A program made the position numbers and the translations under genes. Below, in pieces: positions 28,466-37,682 of a stretch of 64,000 nucleotides of DNA (within the stretch, counting starts at the first letter, position 1; each line of letters begins with the position of its first letter). This DNA comes from Comamonas testosteroni (GTDB lineage: Bacteria > Pseudomonadota > Gammaproteobacteria > Burkholderiales > Burkholderiaceae_C), in the NCBI RefSeq assembly GCF_030505195.1, contig NZ_CP129672.1:2700501-2764500 (forward strand), in the 5' to 3' direction. The notes beneath the pieces were generated by a model. It saw nothing but the letters and a program-made list of their open reading frames with translations. It was not told where the DNA came from and made no database searches.

Positions 28466-29593
28466 TTGCCCAGCTCAGACCAACTACCTCAATGCCCGCT
28501 GCAGTCCCGCGAAGGTCAGCAATGGGCCGTGCCTGTGGGCCGCTGGAGTGCTGCCGAGCTGGGCGACCGTCATATCTGGCGTCAGCTGGCGCCGCAGATC
28601 AGGGCGGTGCCCAAGGGCGTGGCCTGGGATTTGCAGCAGATGGTCTGGCTCGACCATATCGGTGCGCAGCTGCTGTGGGAGCAATGGGGCAAGGCCTGGC
28701 CGGCCCAGTTGCTGACGACCAAGAACCAGCGCTCCATGCTGGAGCGTGTGGCCAGGTTCAGCGAAGTGCCCAAGCCCAAGCCGGAGCCCTCGGGATGGAT
28801 GTGCGAGGTCAATCGACTGGGTCAGATGGTGATCGACGCCTGCGGGCACTTTTCCAACTTGATTCAACTGGTCGGTCAGTTGCTGCTGGACTGCCTGCGG
28901 CTGCTGCGCAATCCGTTTCGTGGCCCCTGGCGCGATATTTCAGGCCACCTCTATGCGACGGGGGCGACTGCCTTGCCGATCACGGCACTGGTCGGCTTTC
29001 TGATCGGTGTGGTGCTGGCCTATCTGATGGCGCTGCAGCTGCGCCAGTTCGGGGCCGAGTCCTTTATCGTCAACATTCTTGGCATTTCGCTGATCCGCGA
29101 GCTGGGGCCGCTGCTGGCGGCGATTCTGGTGGCAGGGCGCAGCGGCTCGGCCATTACGGCGCAGATCGGCGTGATGCGCGTGACCGAAGAGCTCGACGCC
29201 ATGCAGGTCATGGGCATCTCACAGGGCTACCGGCTGGTGCTGCCGCGTGCGCTGGCGCTGGCCGTGTCCATGCCGCTGGTGGCTTTGTGGACCATTCTTG
29301 CGGCACTGGCTGGCGGCATGGTCGCGGCGGACCTGACCATGGACATCACGCCGTCTTACTTCATTCAAAGCCTGCCTGCGGCCGTAAAGATCGGCAATCT
29401 GGTGCTGGCCATGGGCAAGTCCGTGGTGTTTGGCGTGTTGATTGCCCTGATCGGCTGCCATTGGGGCCTGAAGGTAGAGCCCAATACCCAGAGTCTGGGG
29501 CGCGGCACCACGGCGGCGGTGGTGTCATCCATCACCATGGTCATCATCGTGGATGCCATCTTTGCCATCCTCTTCAGAAACGTGGGCTTTTAG
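28466..29593 (+). CDS. mlaE: MlaE-type lipid ABC permease with N-terminal STAS-like domain
   Basis: Inner-membrane permease of an MCE-type phospholipid transport system. About 115 N-terminal residues (EGQQWAVPVGRWSAAELGDRHIW and following) resemble a STAS domain, the role played by separate MlaB in E. coli. The MlaE domain follows, with HLYATGATALPITALVGFLIGVVLAY, the RELGPLLAAILVAGRSGSAI helix and IGVMRVTEELDAMQVMGI. The start is uncertain: the TTG at 28466 has AGGAAG seven bases upstream and is preferred over the ATG at 28415. Confidence 0.9.
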   Translation: MPSSDQLPQCPLQSREGQQWAVPVGRWSAAELGDRHIWRQLAPQIRAVPKGVAWDLQQMVWLDHIGAQLLWEQWGKAWPAQLLTTKNQRSMLERVARFSEVPKPKPEPSGWMCEVNRLGQMVIDACGHFSNLIQLVGQLLLDCLRLLRNPFRGPWRDISGHLYATGATALPITALVGFLIGVVLAYLMALQLRQFGAESFIVNILGISLIRELGPLLAAILVAGRSGSAITAQIGVMRVTEELDAMQVMGISQGYRLVLPRALALAVSMPLVALWTILAALAGGMVAADLTMDITPSYFIQSLPAAVKIGNLVLAMGKSVVFGVLIALIGCHWGLKVEPNTQSLGRGTTAAVVSSITMVIIVDAIFAILFRNVGF

Positions 29594-29602
29594 GATGAAC
29601 TA

Positions 29603-29715
29603 CCCCCTGTGCGGCTTCGCCGCTTCCCCTCAAGGGGACGACACCTTCGCTGCGGGGCGGCCCTTGCTCGGCGGCTCTGGCTTGGGTCGCGCCAGCCTCG
29701 CGCGGCGGGGGGCAC
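29603..29715 (+). repeat. GC-rich dispersed intergenic repeat, copy 3 (inside the Mla-like operon)
   Basis: CCCCCTGTGCGGCTTCGCCG, CCCCTCAAGGGGACGACACC and TTCGCTGCGGGGCGGC match the copies at 32,997 and 34,661. It fills the gap between the permease and ATPase genes almost completely. Confidence 0.75.
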
Positions 29716-29719
29716 GCAA

Positions 29720-30580
29720 ATGACAGAGGTGATGCAGAACCGTCGTATCGAGGGCGCCGTGGGCGACTACGCGCCGCCGCAGGATGTGAAGCCCTTGGTG
29801 CAGGCGGTGGACCTGTGGACCGAATTTGGCGAAGGCGCGTCGCGCTTTGCCGTGCACCAAGACTTGAACTTCGATGTCTACCCGGGCGAGATTCTGGCCC
29901 TGGTGGGAGGCTCTGGCACGGGCAAGACGGTGCTGCTGCGCCAGATTCTGGGGCTGCTCTCGCCATCGCGCGGTACGGTGACCGTGGATGGCAGGCCCTC
30001 GCGCGAGGTCATCAGCGGCGAGCTGGCGGCGAGTCAGGTGGGCATGCTGTTCCAGCAGGGCGCGCTGTATTCGGCCTTCAACGTGCTGGACAACATCGCG
30101 TTTGCGCTGCGTGAGCAGGGCACCTTGCCCGATGCCGTGGTGCGTGATGCGGCCATGGTCAAGCTGCAGATGGTGGGCCTCAAGCCCGAGCATGCCTCGC
30201 GCATGCCTGCAGATCTGTCGGGCGGCATGATCAAGCGCGTGGCGCTGGCACGTGCGCTGATGATGGATCCGCCGCTGCTGCTGCTGGACGAACCCACAGC
30301 TGGACTGGACCCCAAGGGCTCGGACGAGTTCTGCGAGTTGCTGCGCGATATCCATGCCGAGCTGGGCCTGACCGTGATCATGGTCACCCACGATCTGGAT
30401 ACGCTGTTTGCACTGTCCACACGAGTGGCCGTGCTGGCCGAGAAAAGAGTGCTGTTCACCGGAGCTCCGCGCGATGTGGCCCGGATCAAGCACCCGTTTA
30501 TCGAACATTTCTTCCAGGGAGAGCGTGGCCGCCGTGCCATGGCCCCGGTGCAAGGCGGCATGGCCGCAGAGGAAAGCTGA
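29720..30580 (+). CDS. mlaF: MlaF-type ABC ATPase
   Basis: ATPase that powers the MlaE permease, 286 residues. Walker A GGSGTGKT (63-70), Q-loop FQQGALYS (from 111), signature LSGGM (166-170) and Walker B LLLLDEPT (186-193) are all intact. The ATG at 29720 was chosen because the upstream in-frame stretch is the GC-rich repeat. Its stop shares one base with the start of the MCE gene (TGATG). Confidence 0.96.
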   Translation: MTEVMQNRRIEGAVGDYAPPQDVKPLVQAVDLWTEFGEGASRFAVHQDLNFDVYPGEILALVGGSGTGKTVLLRQILGLLSPSRGTVTVDGRPSREVISGELAASQVGMLFQQGALYSAFNVLDNIAFALREQGTLPDAVVRDAAMVKLQMVGLKPEHASRMPADLSGGMIKRVALARALMMDPPLLLLDEPTAGLDPKGSDEFCELLRDIHAELGLTVIMVTHDLDTLFALSTRVAVLAEKRVLFTGAPRDVARIKHPFIEHFFQGERGRRAMAPVQGGMAAEES

Positions 30581-31527
30581 TGGAAAACAAGTCCCATGCC
30601 ATGGCTGCCGGCATCTTCGTGCTGGTGGTTGCGGCCCTGCTGGCAGGGCTGGCCGTCTGGCTGACGCGTGACAACCGCGAATACCAGCTCTATGAAATGT
30701 CCACCAAGGACGGCGTCAGCGGCCTGCAGCCCCAGGCCACGGTGCGCTACAAGGGCGTGCCCGTGGGCAAGGTGGTGCGCATCGGTTTTGACCCGCAGAT
30801 TGCCGGCAATGTGTTGATTCGCATTGCCGTGGGCGAGGACACGCCGGTCACGCAGGCCACCTACGCCCAGCTTGGCTATCAGGGGGTGACGGGGCTGGCC
30901 CATATCCAGCTCGACGATGACAGCAAGTCTTCGCAACCGCTCAAACCCGGGCCCAGCGGCCTGCCGCGCCTGACCATGAAGTCGTCGCCGCTGAACATGC
31001 TGGCCGACCAGGGGCCGGTGCTGCTGGAGCGGGTTGACGAAATTTCACGCCGCCTCAATGCCATGCTGGATGAGGACAACCAGAAGCGGGTGAGCGTGGC
31101 GCTCGACAATATCGCTGCCGCATCCGGCGGGATCAAGGACCTGGCCGAGACCATGAACAAGACGGCCAAGGACTTTCCGCAGATCACGGCAGATGCGCAT
31201 CAGACTCTGCAGTCCCTTACCAAGGCCGGCAATGCCGCCACGGGCGTGGCGACCGATCTGCAACAGACCGTGCGCAAGGTCAATGCCCCCGACGGCCCGC
31301 TGCAGCAGATTGCCGAGGGCACGCAGGCTCTGTCGCAGGCGGCCGAGTCGTTGGGACGCAGCACCCTGCCGCGCATGAACGGCGCGGCCGACGATGTCTC
31401 GCGCGCGGCGCGCAGCATGGGCGCTGCTGCGGGCCGCTTCAATGACAACCCGCAGTCCGTCATCTACGGTCAGGGCCTGGGCCTGCCAGGCCCCGGCGAG
31501 CCCGGTTTTGTGGCTCCGGCCAAGTGA
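30580..31527 (+). CDS. mlaD: MlaD-type MCE-domain protein
   Basis: Substrate-binding MCE protein, 315 residues, of the lipid transporter. One N-terminal membrane anchor (about 9-28) is followed by a single MCE domain (about 38-120) with GVSGLQPQATVRYKGVPVGKV. A long helical region with Ala/Asn/Gln heptads (about 145-280) and a Gly/Pro tail complete it. The long helical part may form a periplasmic tunnel as in PqiB/LetB-like proteins, though here there is only one MCE domain. Confidence 0.93.
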   Translation: MENKSHAMAAGIFVLVVAALLAGLAVWLTRDNREYQLYEMSTKDGVSGLQPQATVRYKGVPVGKVVRIGFDPQIAGNVLIRIAVGEDTPVTQATYAQLGYQGVTGLAHIQLDDDSKSSQPLKPGPSGLPRLTMKSSPLNMLADQGPVLLERVDEISRRLNAMLDEDNQKRVSVALDNIAAASGGIKDLAETMNKTAKDFPQITADAHQTLQSLTKAGNAATGVATDLQQTVRKVNAPDGPLQQIAEGTQALSQAAESLGRSTLPRMNGAADDVSRAARSMGAAAGRFNDNPQSVIYGQGLGLPGPGEPGFVAPAK

Positions 31528-31635
31528 ATCGGCAACAAGGACACGACTTGCGCAAACTCGGATCAGGCAGGGTGTTTTTTGCGATAGGAATTCCCGTTGT
31601 CCTTTCCCGTTGGCGCCAGTCCTAAAGGAATCAAT

Positions 31636-32319
31636 ATGGCAGACACAAAGCTTTCACTCACAGGCCGCAGAGCATGGCGATTGCTGGGCGCTTCTTCTCT
31701 GGTGCTGGCGCTCGCAGCCTGCTCAGGCCTGCCCACAGCTCCCACGCAGCCGGTGCGCTATGACCTGGGCATGACCGACCTTGTGGTGCCGGCCGCCAAT
31801 GCAGCCGCTCCTTCGGTGGCGCCGGTGCCGCTGGTGCTGGCCGAAGTCCAGGCTCCAGGCCTGCCCGAGGGCCTGACGGCCATGTTCTACCGCCTGAACT
31901 ACAGCGACAGCCAGCAGCTGCGTGCCTACCAGAACGCGCGCTGGAGCCTGCCTCCGGCCCAGATGGTGGAGCAGCGTCTGCGCATGCGTCTGGGGCTGGA
32001 GCGTCCCGTTCTTTCGGGCAAGGACAATGTCCGCGCGGTGCTGGCCGACAAGCGCTCGATTGCGCAGCTGCGCGTGACGGTGGACGAGTTCAGCCAGGTC
32101 TTTGACAGTGCCAGCAGCAGCCGTGCGCTGCTGCGCCTGAGTGCCAGCCTGATTGGTGCCGGCGAGAGTGCAGGCAACCAGTTGCTGGGCCAGAAGGTGT
32201 TCACGGTCGAAGTGCCTGCTGCTGCAGCCGACGCAGCCGGCGGTGCCCAGGCCATGGCGCGTGCGGTGGATGAGGCGGCTGCCCAGCTCAGCCGCTGGTT
32301 GCAGGGTTACGGGCGCTAA
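31636..32319 (+). CDS. PqiC-like ABC transport auxiliary lipoprotein
   Basis: Outer-membrane lipoprotein of 227 residues. A twin-Arg-free signal ends in lipobox LAAC with Cys29. The body (PVRYDLGM, ALVLAEVQAPGLPEGLTAMFYRLNY, YQNARWSLPPAQMVEQRL) matches the DUF330/PqiC type found with MCE transporters. The ATG at 31636 has AAAGGA upstream. It follows the MCE gene by 108 bp and probably docks the transporter to the outer membrane. Confidence 0.87.
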   Translation: MADTKLSLTGRRAWRLLGASSLVLALAACSGLPTAPTQPVRYDLGMTDLVVPAANAAAPSVAPVPLVLAEVQAPGLPEGLTAMFYRLNYSDSQQLRAYQNARWSLPPAQMVEQRLRMRLGLERPVLSGKDNVRAVLADKRSIAQLRVTVDEFSQVFDSASSSRALLRLSASLIGAGESAGNQLLGQKVFTVEVPAAAADAAGGAQAMARAVDEAAAQLSRWLQGYGR

Positions 32320-32350
32320 GGCCCGACGAGCCCCAGGCATTGCCGCTCCC

Positions 32351-32376
32351 AAAGCCCTGTCATGCAGGGCTTTGTT
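32351..32376 (+). terminator. Terminator of the Mla-like operon
   Basis: AAAGCCCTG-TCATG-CAGGGCTTT is followed by GTTG, 30 bp after the lipoprotein stop. Confidence 0.75.
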
Positions 32377-32491
32377 GATTCCGGGCAAGTCCTGGCTGCC
32401 GGCGGGCAGCTGCTTTGCTGATGTGGGTCAATGGCCGGATCAGGTCTTGTTCTTAAGCTGCCAGTTCCTCAATCTCGCACAAGGAACTGCC

Positions 32492-32989
32492 ATGGCCAGC
32501 CTCGAATGGAATGCCGCTCTCATCCTGGATTTTCCCGTCATGGACGCGGTGCATGAGGAGTTCGTTGCCCTGCTGGCCCAGGTGGAGGCCGCCGCCGACG
32601 AGCAGCTGTGTGCTCGATGGGACGAGCTGATTGCCCACACCCAGCAGCACTTCGATCAGGAAGACCGCTGGATGCAGACCACGGGATTTGCCACGGTCAA
32701 CTGCCACAGCCAGCAGCACAAGGTGGTGCTGGCCGTCCTGCGCGAGGGGGCGGTCAAGGCAGAGCAGGGTGATCTGGCCACCATCCGCCATATGGCGGCC
32801 GAGCTGGGCCCCTGGTTCAGCCACCATGCGCAGAATATGGATGCCGCCTTGGCCCTGCATATGCGCCGCTCGGGCTTCGATCCGGTCAGCGGCGCAGTGA
32901 TGATGCCCGAGGCCTTGCCGACTGAGCCCATTACCGGCTGTGGCGGCGCCTGCGGTGAAGCTGAAAAAAAGGAAGTGGTAACTGCCTGA
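32492..32989 (+). CDS. Bacteriohemerythrin
   Basis: Four-helix di-iron oxygen-binding protein of 165 residues. All seven expected ligands are present with family spacing: His21, His53-x3-Glu57, His72-x3-His76 and His112-x4-Asp117. The C-terminal tail adds GCGGACGEAEKK with two cysteines beyond the four-helix core, which is unusual. The ATG at 32492 has AAGGA six bases upstream. It may store or sense oxygen or nitric oxide; no chemotaxis domain is attached. Confidence 0.93.
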   Translation: MASLEWNAALILDFPVMDAVHEEFVALLAQVEAAADEQLCARWDELIAHTQQHFDQEDRWMQTTGFATVNCHSQQHKVVLAVLREGAVKAEQGDLATIRHMAAELGPWFSHHAQNMDAALALHMRRSGFDPVSGAVMMPEALPTEPITGCGGACGEAEKKEVVTA

Positions 32990-32996
32990 AACTGGC

Positions 32997-33070
32997 ACTC
33001 GCCAAGGCGAGAGACAGCGAGCAAGCGCCGCTGCCGTCCCCCTTGGGGGAAGCGGCGTAGCCGCTCAGTG
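32997..33070 (-). repeat. GC-rich dispersed intergenic repeat, copy 4
   Basis: On the minus strand, CTGAGCGGCTACGCCGCTTC and CCCCCAAGGGGGACG match the copies at 29,603 and 34,661. It lies between the convergent hemerythrin and MarC genes. Confidence 0.75.
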
Positions 33071-33072
33071 GT

Positions 33073-33720
33073 TCAAGGGTAAATCGCCGGGGAGGCCAGG
33101 ATGGGGAAGATCTTGATCAGGCCTCCCGCCATCACCTCGATGGCCAGCGCGGCCAGAATCAGGCCCATGAGCCGGGTCATCACATTGATGCCGGTCTTGC
33201 CCAGCACGCGGGCAATCGGGTGGGCCAATGAAAAGCACACCATGATGGCAGCAGCCACCACCACGCCGTAACCGACCAGTGCCACATGCTGCCAGATGGT
33301 ACGCGCCTGATCGGCATAGATCACCACGGTGGACATGGCGGCAGGCCCGGTCAGCAGCGGAATGGTCAGCGGCACGACGGCAATGCTGTTGCCCTCGGCG
33401 GCCTTTTCGACGCCGGCTGCCAGAGTGGCATTGTTGGGGCGCTCTTCGGCAGGGCGTGCGTTGAGCATGTTCATCGCGCTGATCAGCAGCAGCAGACCGC
33501 CGCCGACCTGAAAGCTTTGCAGCGAGATATTGAAGAACTGCAGAATCTGCAGCCCCAGCAGGGCGCAGACCGCAATCACGCAGAACGCTGCAAAGGCGGC
33601 GGTGCGAATGGTCTGCCAGCGCTGCTCGGCGTCGAAGCCGGCCGTGTAGTGGATGAAGAATGGGACGATGGCCAGCGGGTTGATGATGGCGACCAGGGTG
33701 ATCAGCGGCTTGATATCCAT
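33073..33720 (-). CDS. MarC family integral membrane protein
   Basis: A 215-residue protein with six spans, of the MarC/UPF0056 family. Recognisable features are the N-terminal ITLVAIINPLAIVPFF, the VVPLTIPLLTGPAAMSTVV block and the C-terminal INVMTRLMGLILAALAIEVMAGGL. The function of the family is not established. The ATG at 33720 has AGGAG ten bases upstream. It is divergent from the dienelactone hydrolase, with 182 bp between the starts. Confidence 0.92.
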   Translation of the reverse strand: MDIKPLITLVAIINPLAIVPFFIHYTAGFDAEQRWQTIRTAAFAAFCVIAVCALLGLQILQFFNISLQSFQVGGGLLLLISAMNMLNARPAEERPNNATLAAGVEKAAEGNSIAVVPLTIPLLTGPAAMSTVVIYADQARTIWQHVALVGYGVVVAAAIMVCFSLAHPIARVLGKTGINVMTRLMGLILAALAIEVMAGGLIKIFPILASPAIYP

Positions 33721-33902
33721 TACAGCTCGTCTCCTGGCATGAGGGGCTTCTTGCGACTGTCTGCCTTTTGTGGGGCGGGGATAGCTGGCATCAACACTCC
33801 TGTGAAAAAATGGCCGAATCATCGACGCGGCATCAGCCATTACAGCATTGCTGGAGACCGCGTCGCGGATTTCCCTTTTGAACCATGTTAAGGAGCTTCG
33901 CA

Positions 33903-34595
33903 ATGGGCAGCTTTATTGAACTGACAGCCGTGGATGGCGCAAAAACCCCGGCTTATGTGGCCATGCCGGAGGGCCAGGCACGTGGTGCCATCGTGGTGCT
34001 GCAGGAGATCTTTGGCGTGAACTCGCATATCCGCTCGGTGGCAGACCGCTACGCGGCCCAGGGGTACGTGGCTGTGGCTCCCGCCATGTTTGCCCGCGTC
34101 AAGCCCGATGTGGAGCTAGGTTACAGCGAAGAAGACATGAAGGCCGGCTTTGCGCTCAAGACTGCGGTGGAAGCCCTGCCCGAGCCCGGCGCGCTGCGCG
34201 ATGTGGAGGCGGCTGCGGCCCATGCCGCGACGCTGGTGCCTGGCGGCAAGATCGGCGTGGTGGGCTTTTGCTGGGGCGGCCTCATGACCTGGCGCTCGGC
34301 CTGCAATCTGGCCAGCGTCTCGGCTGCAGTCTGCTACTACGGCGGCGGCATGACGGGCGAGCTGGAAGCCAGTCGTCAGGCACTGTGCCCGGTGCTGGCC
34401 CACTTCGGCAGCAAGGACCATTACATCTCGCTGGAGTCCGTCGAAGCCTTCAAGAAGGCTCAGCCCCAGGCGCAAGTGCATGTATACGACGCCGACCACG
34501 GCTTCAACTGCGACCAGCGCGGCTCCTATAACGAAGCCGCTGCAGCGTTGGCAGGTGAGCGCACTCTGGCCTTCTTCGCCCAGCATCTGGGTTGA
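33903..34595 (+). CDS. Dienelactone hydrolase family protein
   Basis: Alpha/beta hydrolase of the dienelactone hydrolase family, 230 residues. The catalytic triad is Cys123 (GFCWGG), Asp172 (GSKDHY) and His199 (DADHGF), with the activating Glu36 in LQEIFG. The ATG at 33903 has AAGGAG seven bases upstream. It may open lactones made in aromatic degradation, but no catabolic neighbours are present here. A palindromic terminator follows directly. Confidence 0.93.
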   Translation: MGSFIELTAVDGAKTPAYVAMPEGQARGAIVVLQEIFGVNSHIRSVADRYAAQGYVAVAPAMFARVKPDVELGYSEEDMKAGFALKTAVEALPEPGALRDVEAAAAHAATLVPGGKIGVVGFCWGGLMTWRSACNLASVSAAVCYYGGGMTGELEASRQALCPVLAHFGSKDHYISLESVEAFKKAQPQAQVHVYDADHGFNCDQRGSYNEAAAALAGERTLAFFAQHLG

Positions 34596-34599
34596 TATA

Positions 34600-34650
34600 A
34601 AAACAATAGCTGCTTGTGCTTGATATATAAGCGCAAGCAGCTGTTTTTAT
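34600..34650. terminator. Palindromic bidirectional terminator of the AGCTGCTTGCGCTT family
   Basis: Arms AGCTGCTTGTGCTT (34608-34621) and AAGCGCAAGCAGCT (34629-34642) are flanked by AAAAACA and TGTTTTTAT. It lies between convergent genes. The arms are nearly identical to the inverted repeat at 18,206-18,281. Confidence 0.8.
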
Positions 34651-34660
34651 CTAAAGCCCG

Positions 34661-34758
34661 TTGCCGCTGGGCGGTTCCCCATCAGAGACATCAAGCAAGC
34701 GCCGCCGCGCAGCGAGGATGTCGTCCCCCTTGGGGGAAGGCGCGGAAGCGCCTCAGGG
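34661..34758 (-). repeat. GC-rich dispersed intergenic repeat, copy 5
   Basis: On the minus strand it reads CCCCCTGAGGCGCTTCCGCG, CCCCCAAGGGGGACGACATC and CTCGCTGCGCGGCGGCGC. It abuts the stop codon of the CorA gene. Confidence 0.75.
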
Positions 34759-34760
34759 GG

Positions 34761-35963
34761 TCATTCTTTTTCTTCGCTTTCCAGATAGCGCCGCCGCCAG
34801 AAATAGGCCACCAGCACCACGGTGATGATCACCATGGCCAGCAGGGCCCAGATGAAGCCGTCCTTTTTGTGCACGAAGGGGATGAACTCGAAGTTCATGC
34901 CGAAGATGCCGGCAATCAGGTTCAACGGCAGAAAGATGGCCGTCACCGTGGTCAGCGTGCGCATGATGTCGTTGGCGCGGTTGCTCTGCGCCGAAAAGTG
35001 CATCTGCACGGCGGTCTCGGCGCTTTGTTCCATGCGGTGAATGTGGTGGGTCACGCGCTCTATATGTTCGAGCACGTCGCGCGAGCGCACGCGCAGCAAC
35101 TCGCGCTCATGCTGGCGCGCGGGTGTGTGCTCGGGCGGCCAGCCCTCCAGTGCCTCGGTCCAGTCCTGTACGGCGGCGCGCTGGTCTTCGCAGATTTCAT
35201 CCAACTGGTGCAGTGCCAGGCGCACATCAAGCACGCTGGCCCAGTTGCTGAAACGCTTGTTGGGCTTGAGCAGTGCCATCTGCCAGTGGTCGATCTGGCG
35301 CGTCAGCGAACGGCGCAGGTCCAGATAGCCGTCCACCATGCCGTTGACCATGCGCAGCATCAGGTCGGCAGGCTCCACGGGCATCTTGGCGCTGACCTGG
35401 CGGCCGTCGGTCTTGGCGGGGCCGGAGATCAGGCGCTGCCAGAAATTTTCCAGCACAAAGCAGCCGTCGGGATGCACGGACAGCAGGATCTGGTCATACA
35501 GCGCAAAGCCCACGGGCTGGGTTTCCACGCGTTGCAGCACCGGCGCTTCGCGCTGGCCACTGTGAGCCGGGTTGTGGGATGGAGGCGGGGCGCTGGATGA
35601 TGCACTGCCGGTGCCGGTCATCGCTGCAGGCAGGCCAGGCGGTGCGGCCACGGCGGGCGAGGCCGGGGCGTGGCTGCCGTTGAGCGGCGGCAGATGGGCG
35701 TTGGCCAGGCGGCGGAACACCAGCACGTCGTACACCGAGGTGTAGTCGTAATTAGAAGGGATGGCCGGATTCAGCAGGTCGGAGACATGCAGGTCCACGA
35801 GGGCGGAGCCGCCCAGCCTGGCCAGCATGGTCTGAATGGCCGGCAGTTGAGCCTCCAGCTCCGAGCGTGTGCAGGAGACCCAGTAAAACCCCATTGTCGC
35901 CGCCTGCGTGGGCAGTCCGTCAACAGGCTGGGCATAGAGGGGAGATATATGCAGCACGCGCAT
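34761..35963 (-). CDS. corA: CorA/ZntB-type metal ion transporter
   Basis: Divalent cation channel of the CorA superfamily, 400 residues. A large cytosolic domain precedes two C-terminal membrane helices with the pore motif GMN at 355-357 and a basic end, RRRYLESEEKE. A low-complexity Ala/Pro/Ser insert (about 95-135) interrupts the N-terminal domain, which is unusual. The ATG at 35963 was chosen over an upstream ATG as the family-like start. Mg2+ or Co2+ is the usual cargo, but zinc is possible. Confidence 0.92.
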   Translation of the reverse strand: MRVLHISPLYAQPVDGLPTQAATMGFYWVSCTRSELEAQLPAIQTMLARLGGSALVDLHVSDLLNPAIPSNYDYTSVYDVLVFRRLANAHLPPLNGSHAPASPAVAAPPGLPAAMTGTGSASSSAPPPSHNPAHSGQREAPVLQRVETQPVGFALYDQILLSVHPDGCFVLENFWQRLISGPAKTDGRQVSAKMPVEPADLMLRMVNGMVDGYLDLRRSLTRQIDHWQMALLKPNKRFSNWASVLDVRLALHQLDEICEDQRAAVQDWTEALEGWPPEHTPARQHERELLRVRSRDVLEHIERVTHHIHRMEQSAETAVQMHFSAQSNRANDIMRTLTTVTAIFLPLNLIAGIFGMNFEFIPFVHKKDGFIWALLAMVIITVVLVAYFWRRRYLESEEKE

Positions 35964-36002
35964 GGGAATTGGCAGTCTCGATGTCAGTGCAAAAAGCAGA
36001 TG

Positions 36003-36034
36003 CAAAAACGGCCCGGGCCAGCAGCCCGAGCCGT
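36003..36034 (-). terminator. Intrinsic terminator after hemB
   Basis: On the minus strand, ACGGCTCGGGC pairs with GCCCGGGCCGT across TGCTG (one mismatch), followed by TTTTGC. It is about 60 bp past the hemB stop. Confidence 0.75.
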
Positions 36035-36095
36035 CAGATCATGCCTGAAATGCCCTCAAACGCAAGCATGACCTGCGCTGACAGCTATCAATTTT

Positions 36096-37154
<1,059 letters not shown>

Positions 37155-37238
37155 CTATTCCATGACGGCCGTCTCATTGCGGGGTAAAGAGGCGGCGCGC
37201 AGCGGCTGTGGCGCAGCGCAGGCCTTTACACTGGCCCC

Positions 37239-37655
37239 ATGCTATGGGTCAAAGCCTTTCACATCATTTTTGTCGCCAGCTGGTTTGCTGGTCTGTTCTA
37301 CCTGCCGCGCATCTTTGTCAATATCGCCATGGTCACCCCGGGCTCGGTGGCAGAGCGTGAGCGCCTGCTGTTGATGGCGCGCAAGCTGCTGCGCTTCACC
37401 ACCATGCTGGCCGTGCCCGCGCTGGGGCTGGGCCTGTGGCTGTGGCTGGGCTGGGGCTTCGCGGGTGGCTGGCTGCATGCCAAACTGGCGGTGGTGCTGC
37501 TGGTCATCGGCTACCACCACAGCTGTGCCGTGCTGCTGCGCAAGCTGGCGGACAACACCTGTCATAAAAGCCATCGCTGGTTCCGTTTCTATAACGAAGT
37601 GCCGGTGCTGCTGCTGATCGCCGCCGTGATTTTGGTGGTGGTCAAGCCCTTTTGA
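37239..37655 (+). CDS. hemJ: Protoporphyrinogen IX oxidase HemJ
   Basis: Small membrane protein of the HemJ/CopD-like family, 138 residues and four spans, that oxidises protoporphyrinogen IX to protoporphyrin IX. The conserved His8 in VKAFHIIFVASWFAGLFYLPR and Lys82 in WLHAKL are present, along with HRWFRFYNEVPVLLL. Divergence from hemB supports the heme role. VanZ follows after 27 bp. Confidence 0.92.
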   Translation: MLWVKAFHIIFVASWFAGLFYLPRIFVNIAMVTPGSVAERERLLLMARKLLRFTTMLAVPALGLGLWLWLGWGFAGGWLHAKLAVVLLVIGYHHSCAVLLRKLADNTCHKSHRWFRFYNEVPVLLLIAAVILVVVKPF

Positions 37656-37682
37656 GTCTTGTGCCGAGAGTAGGAGGCGACT

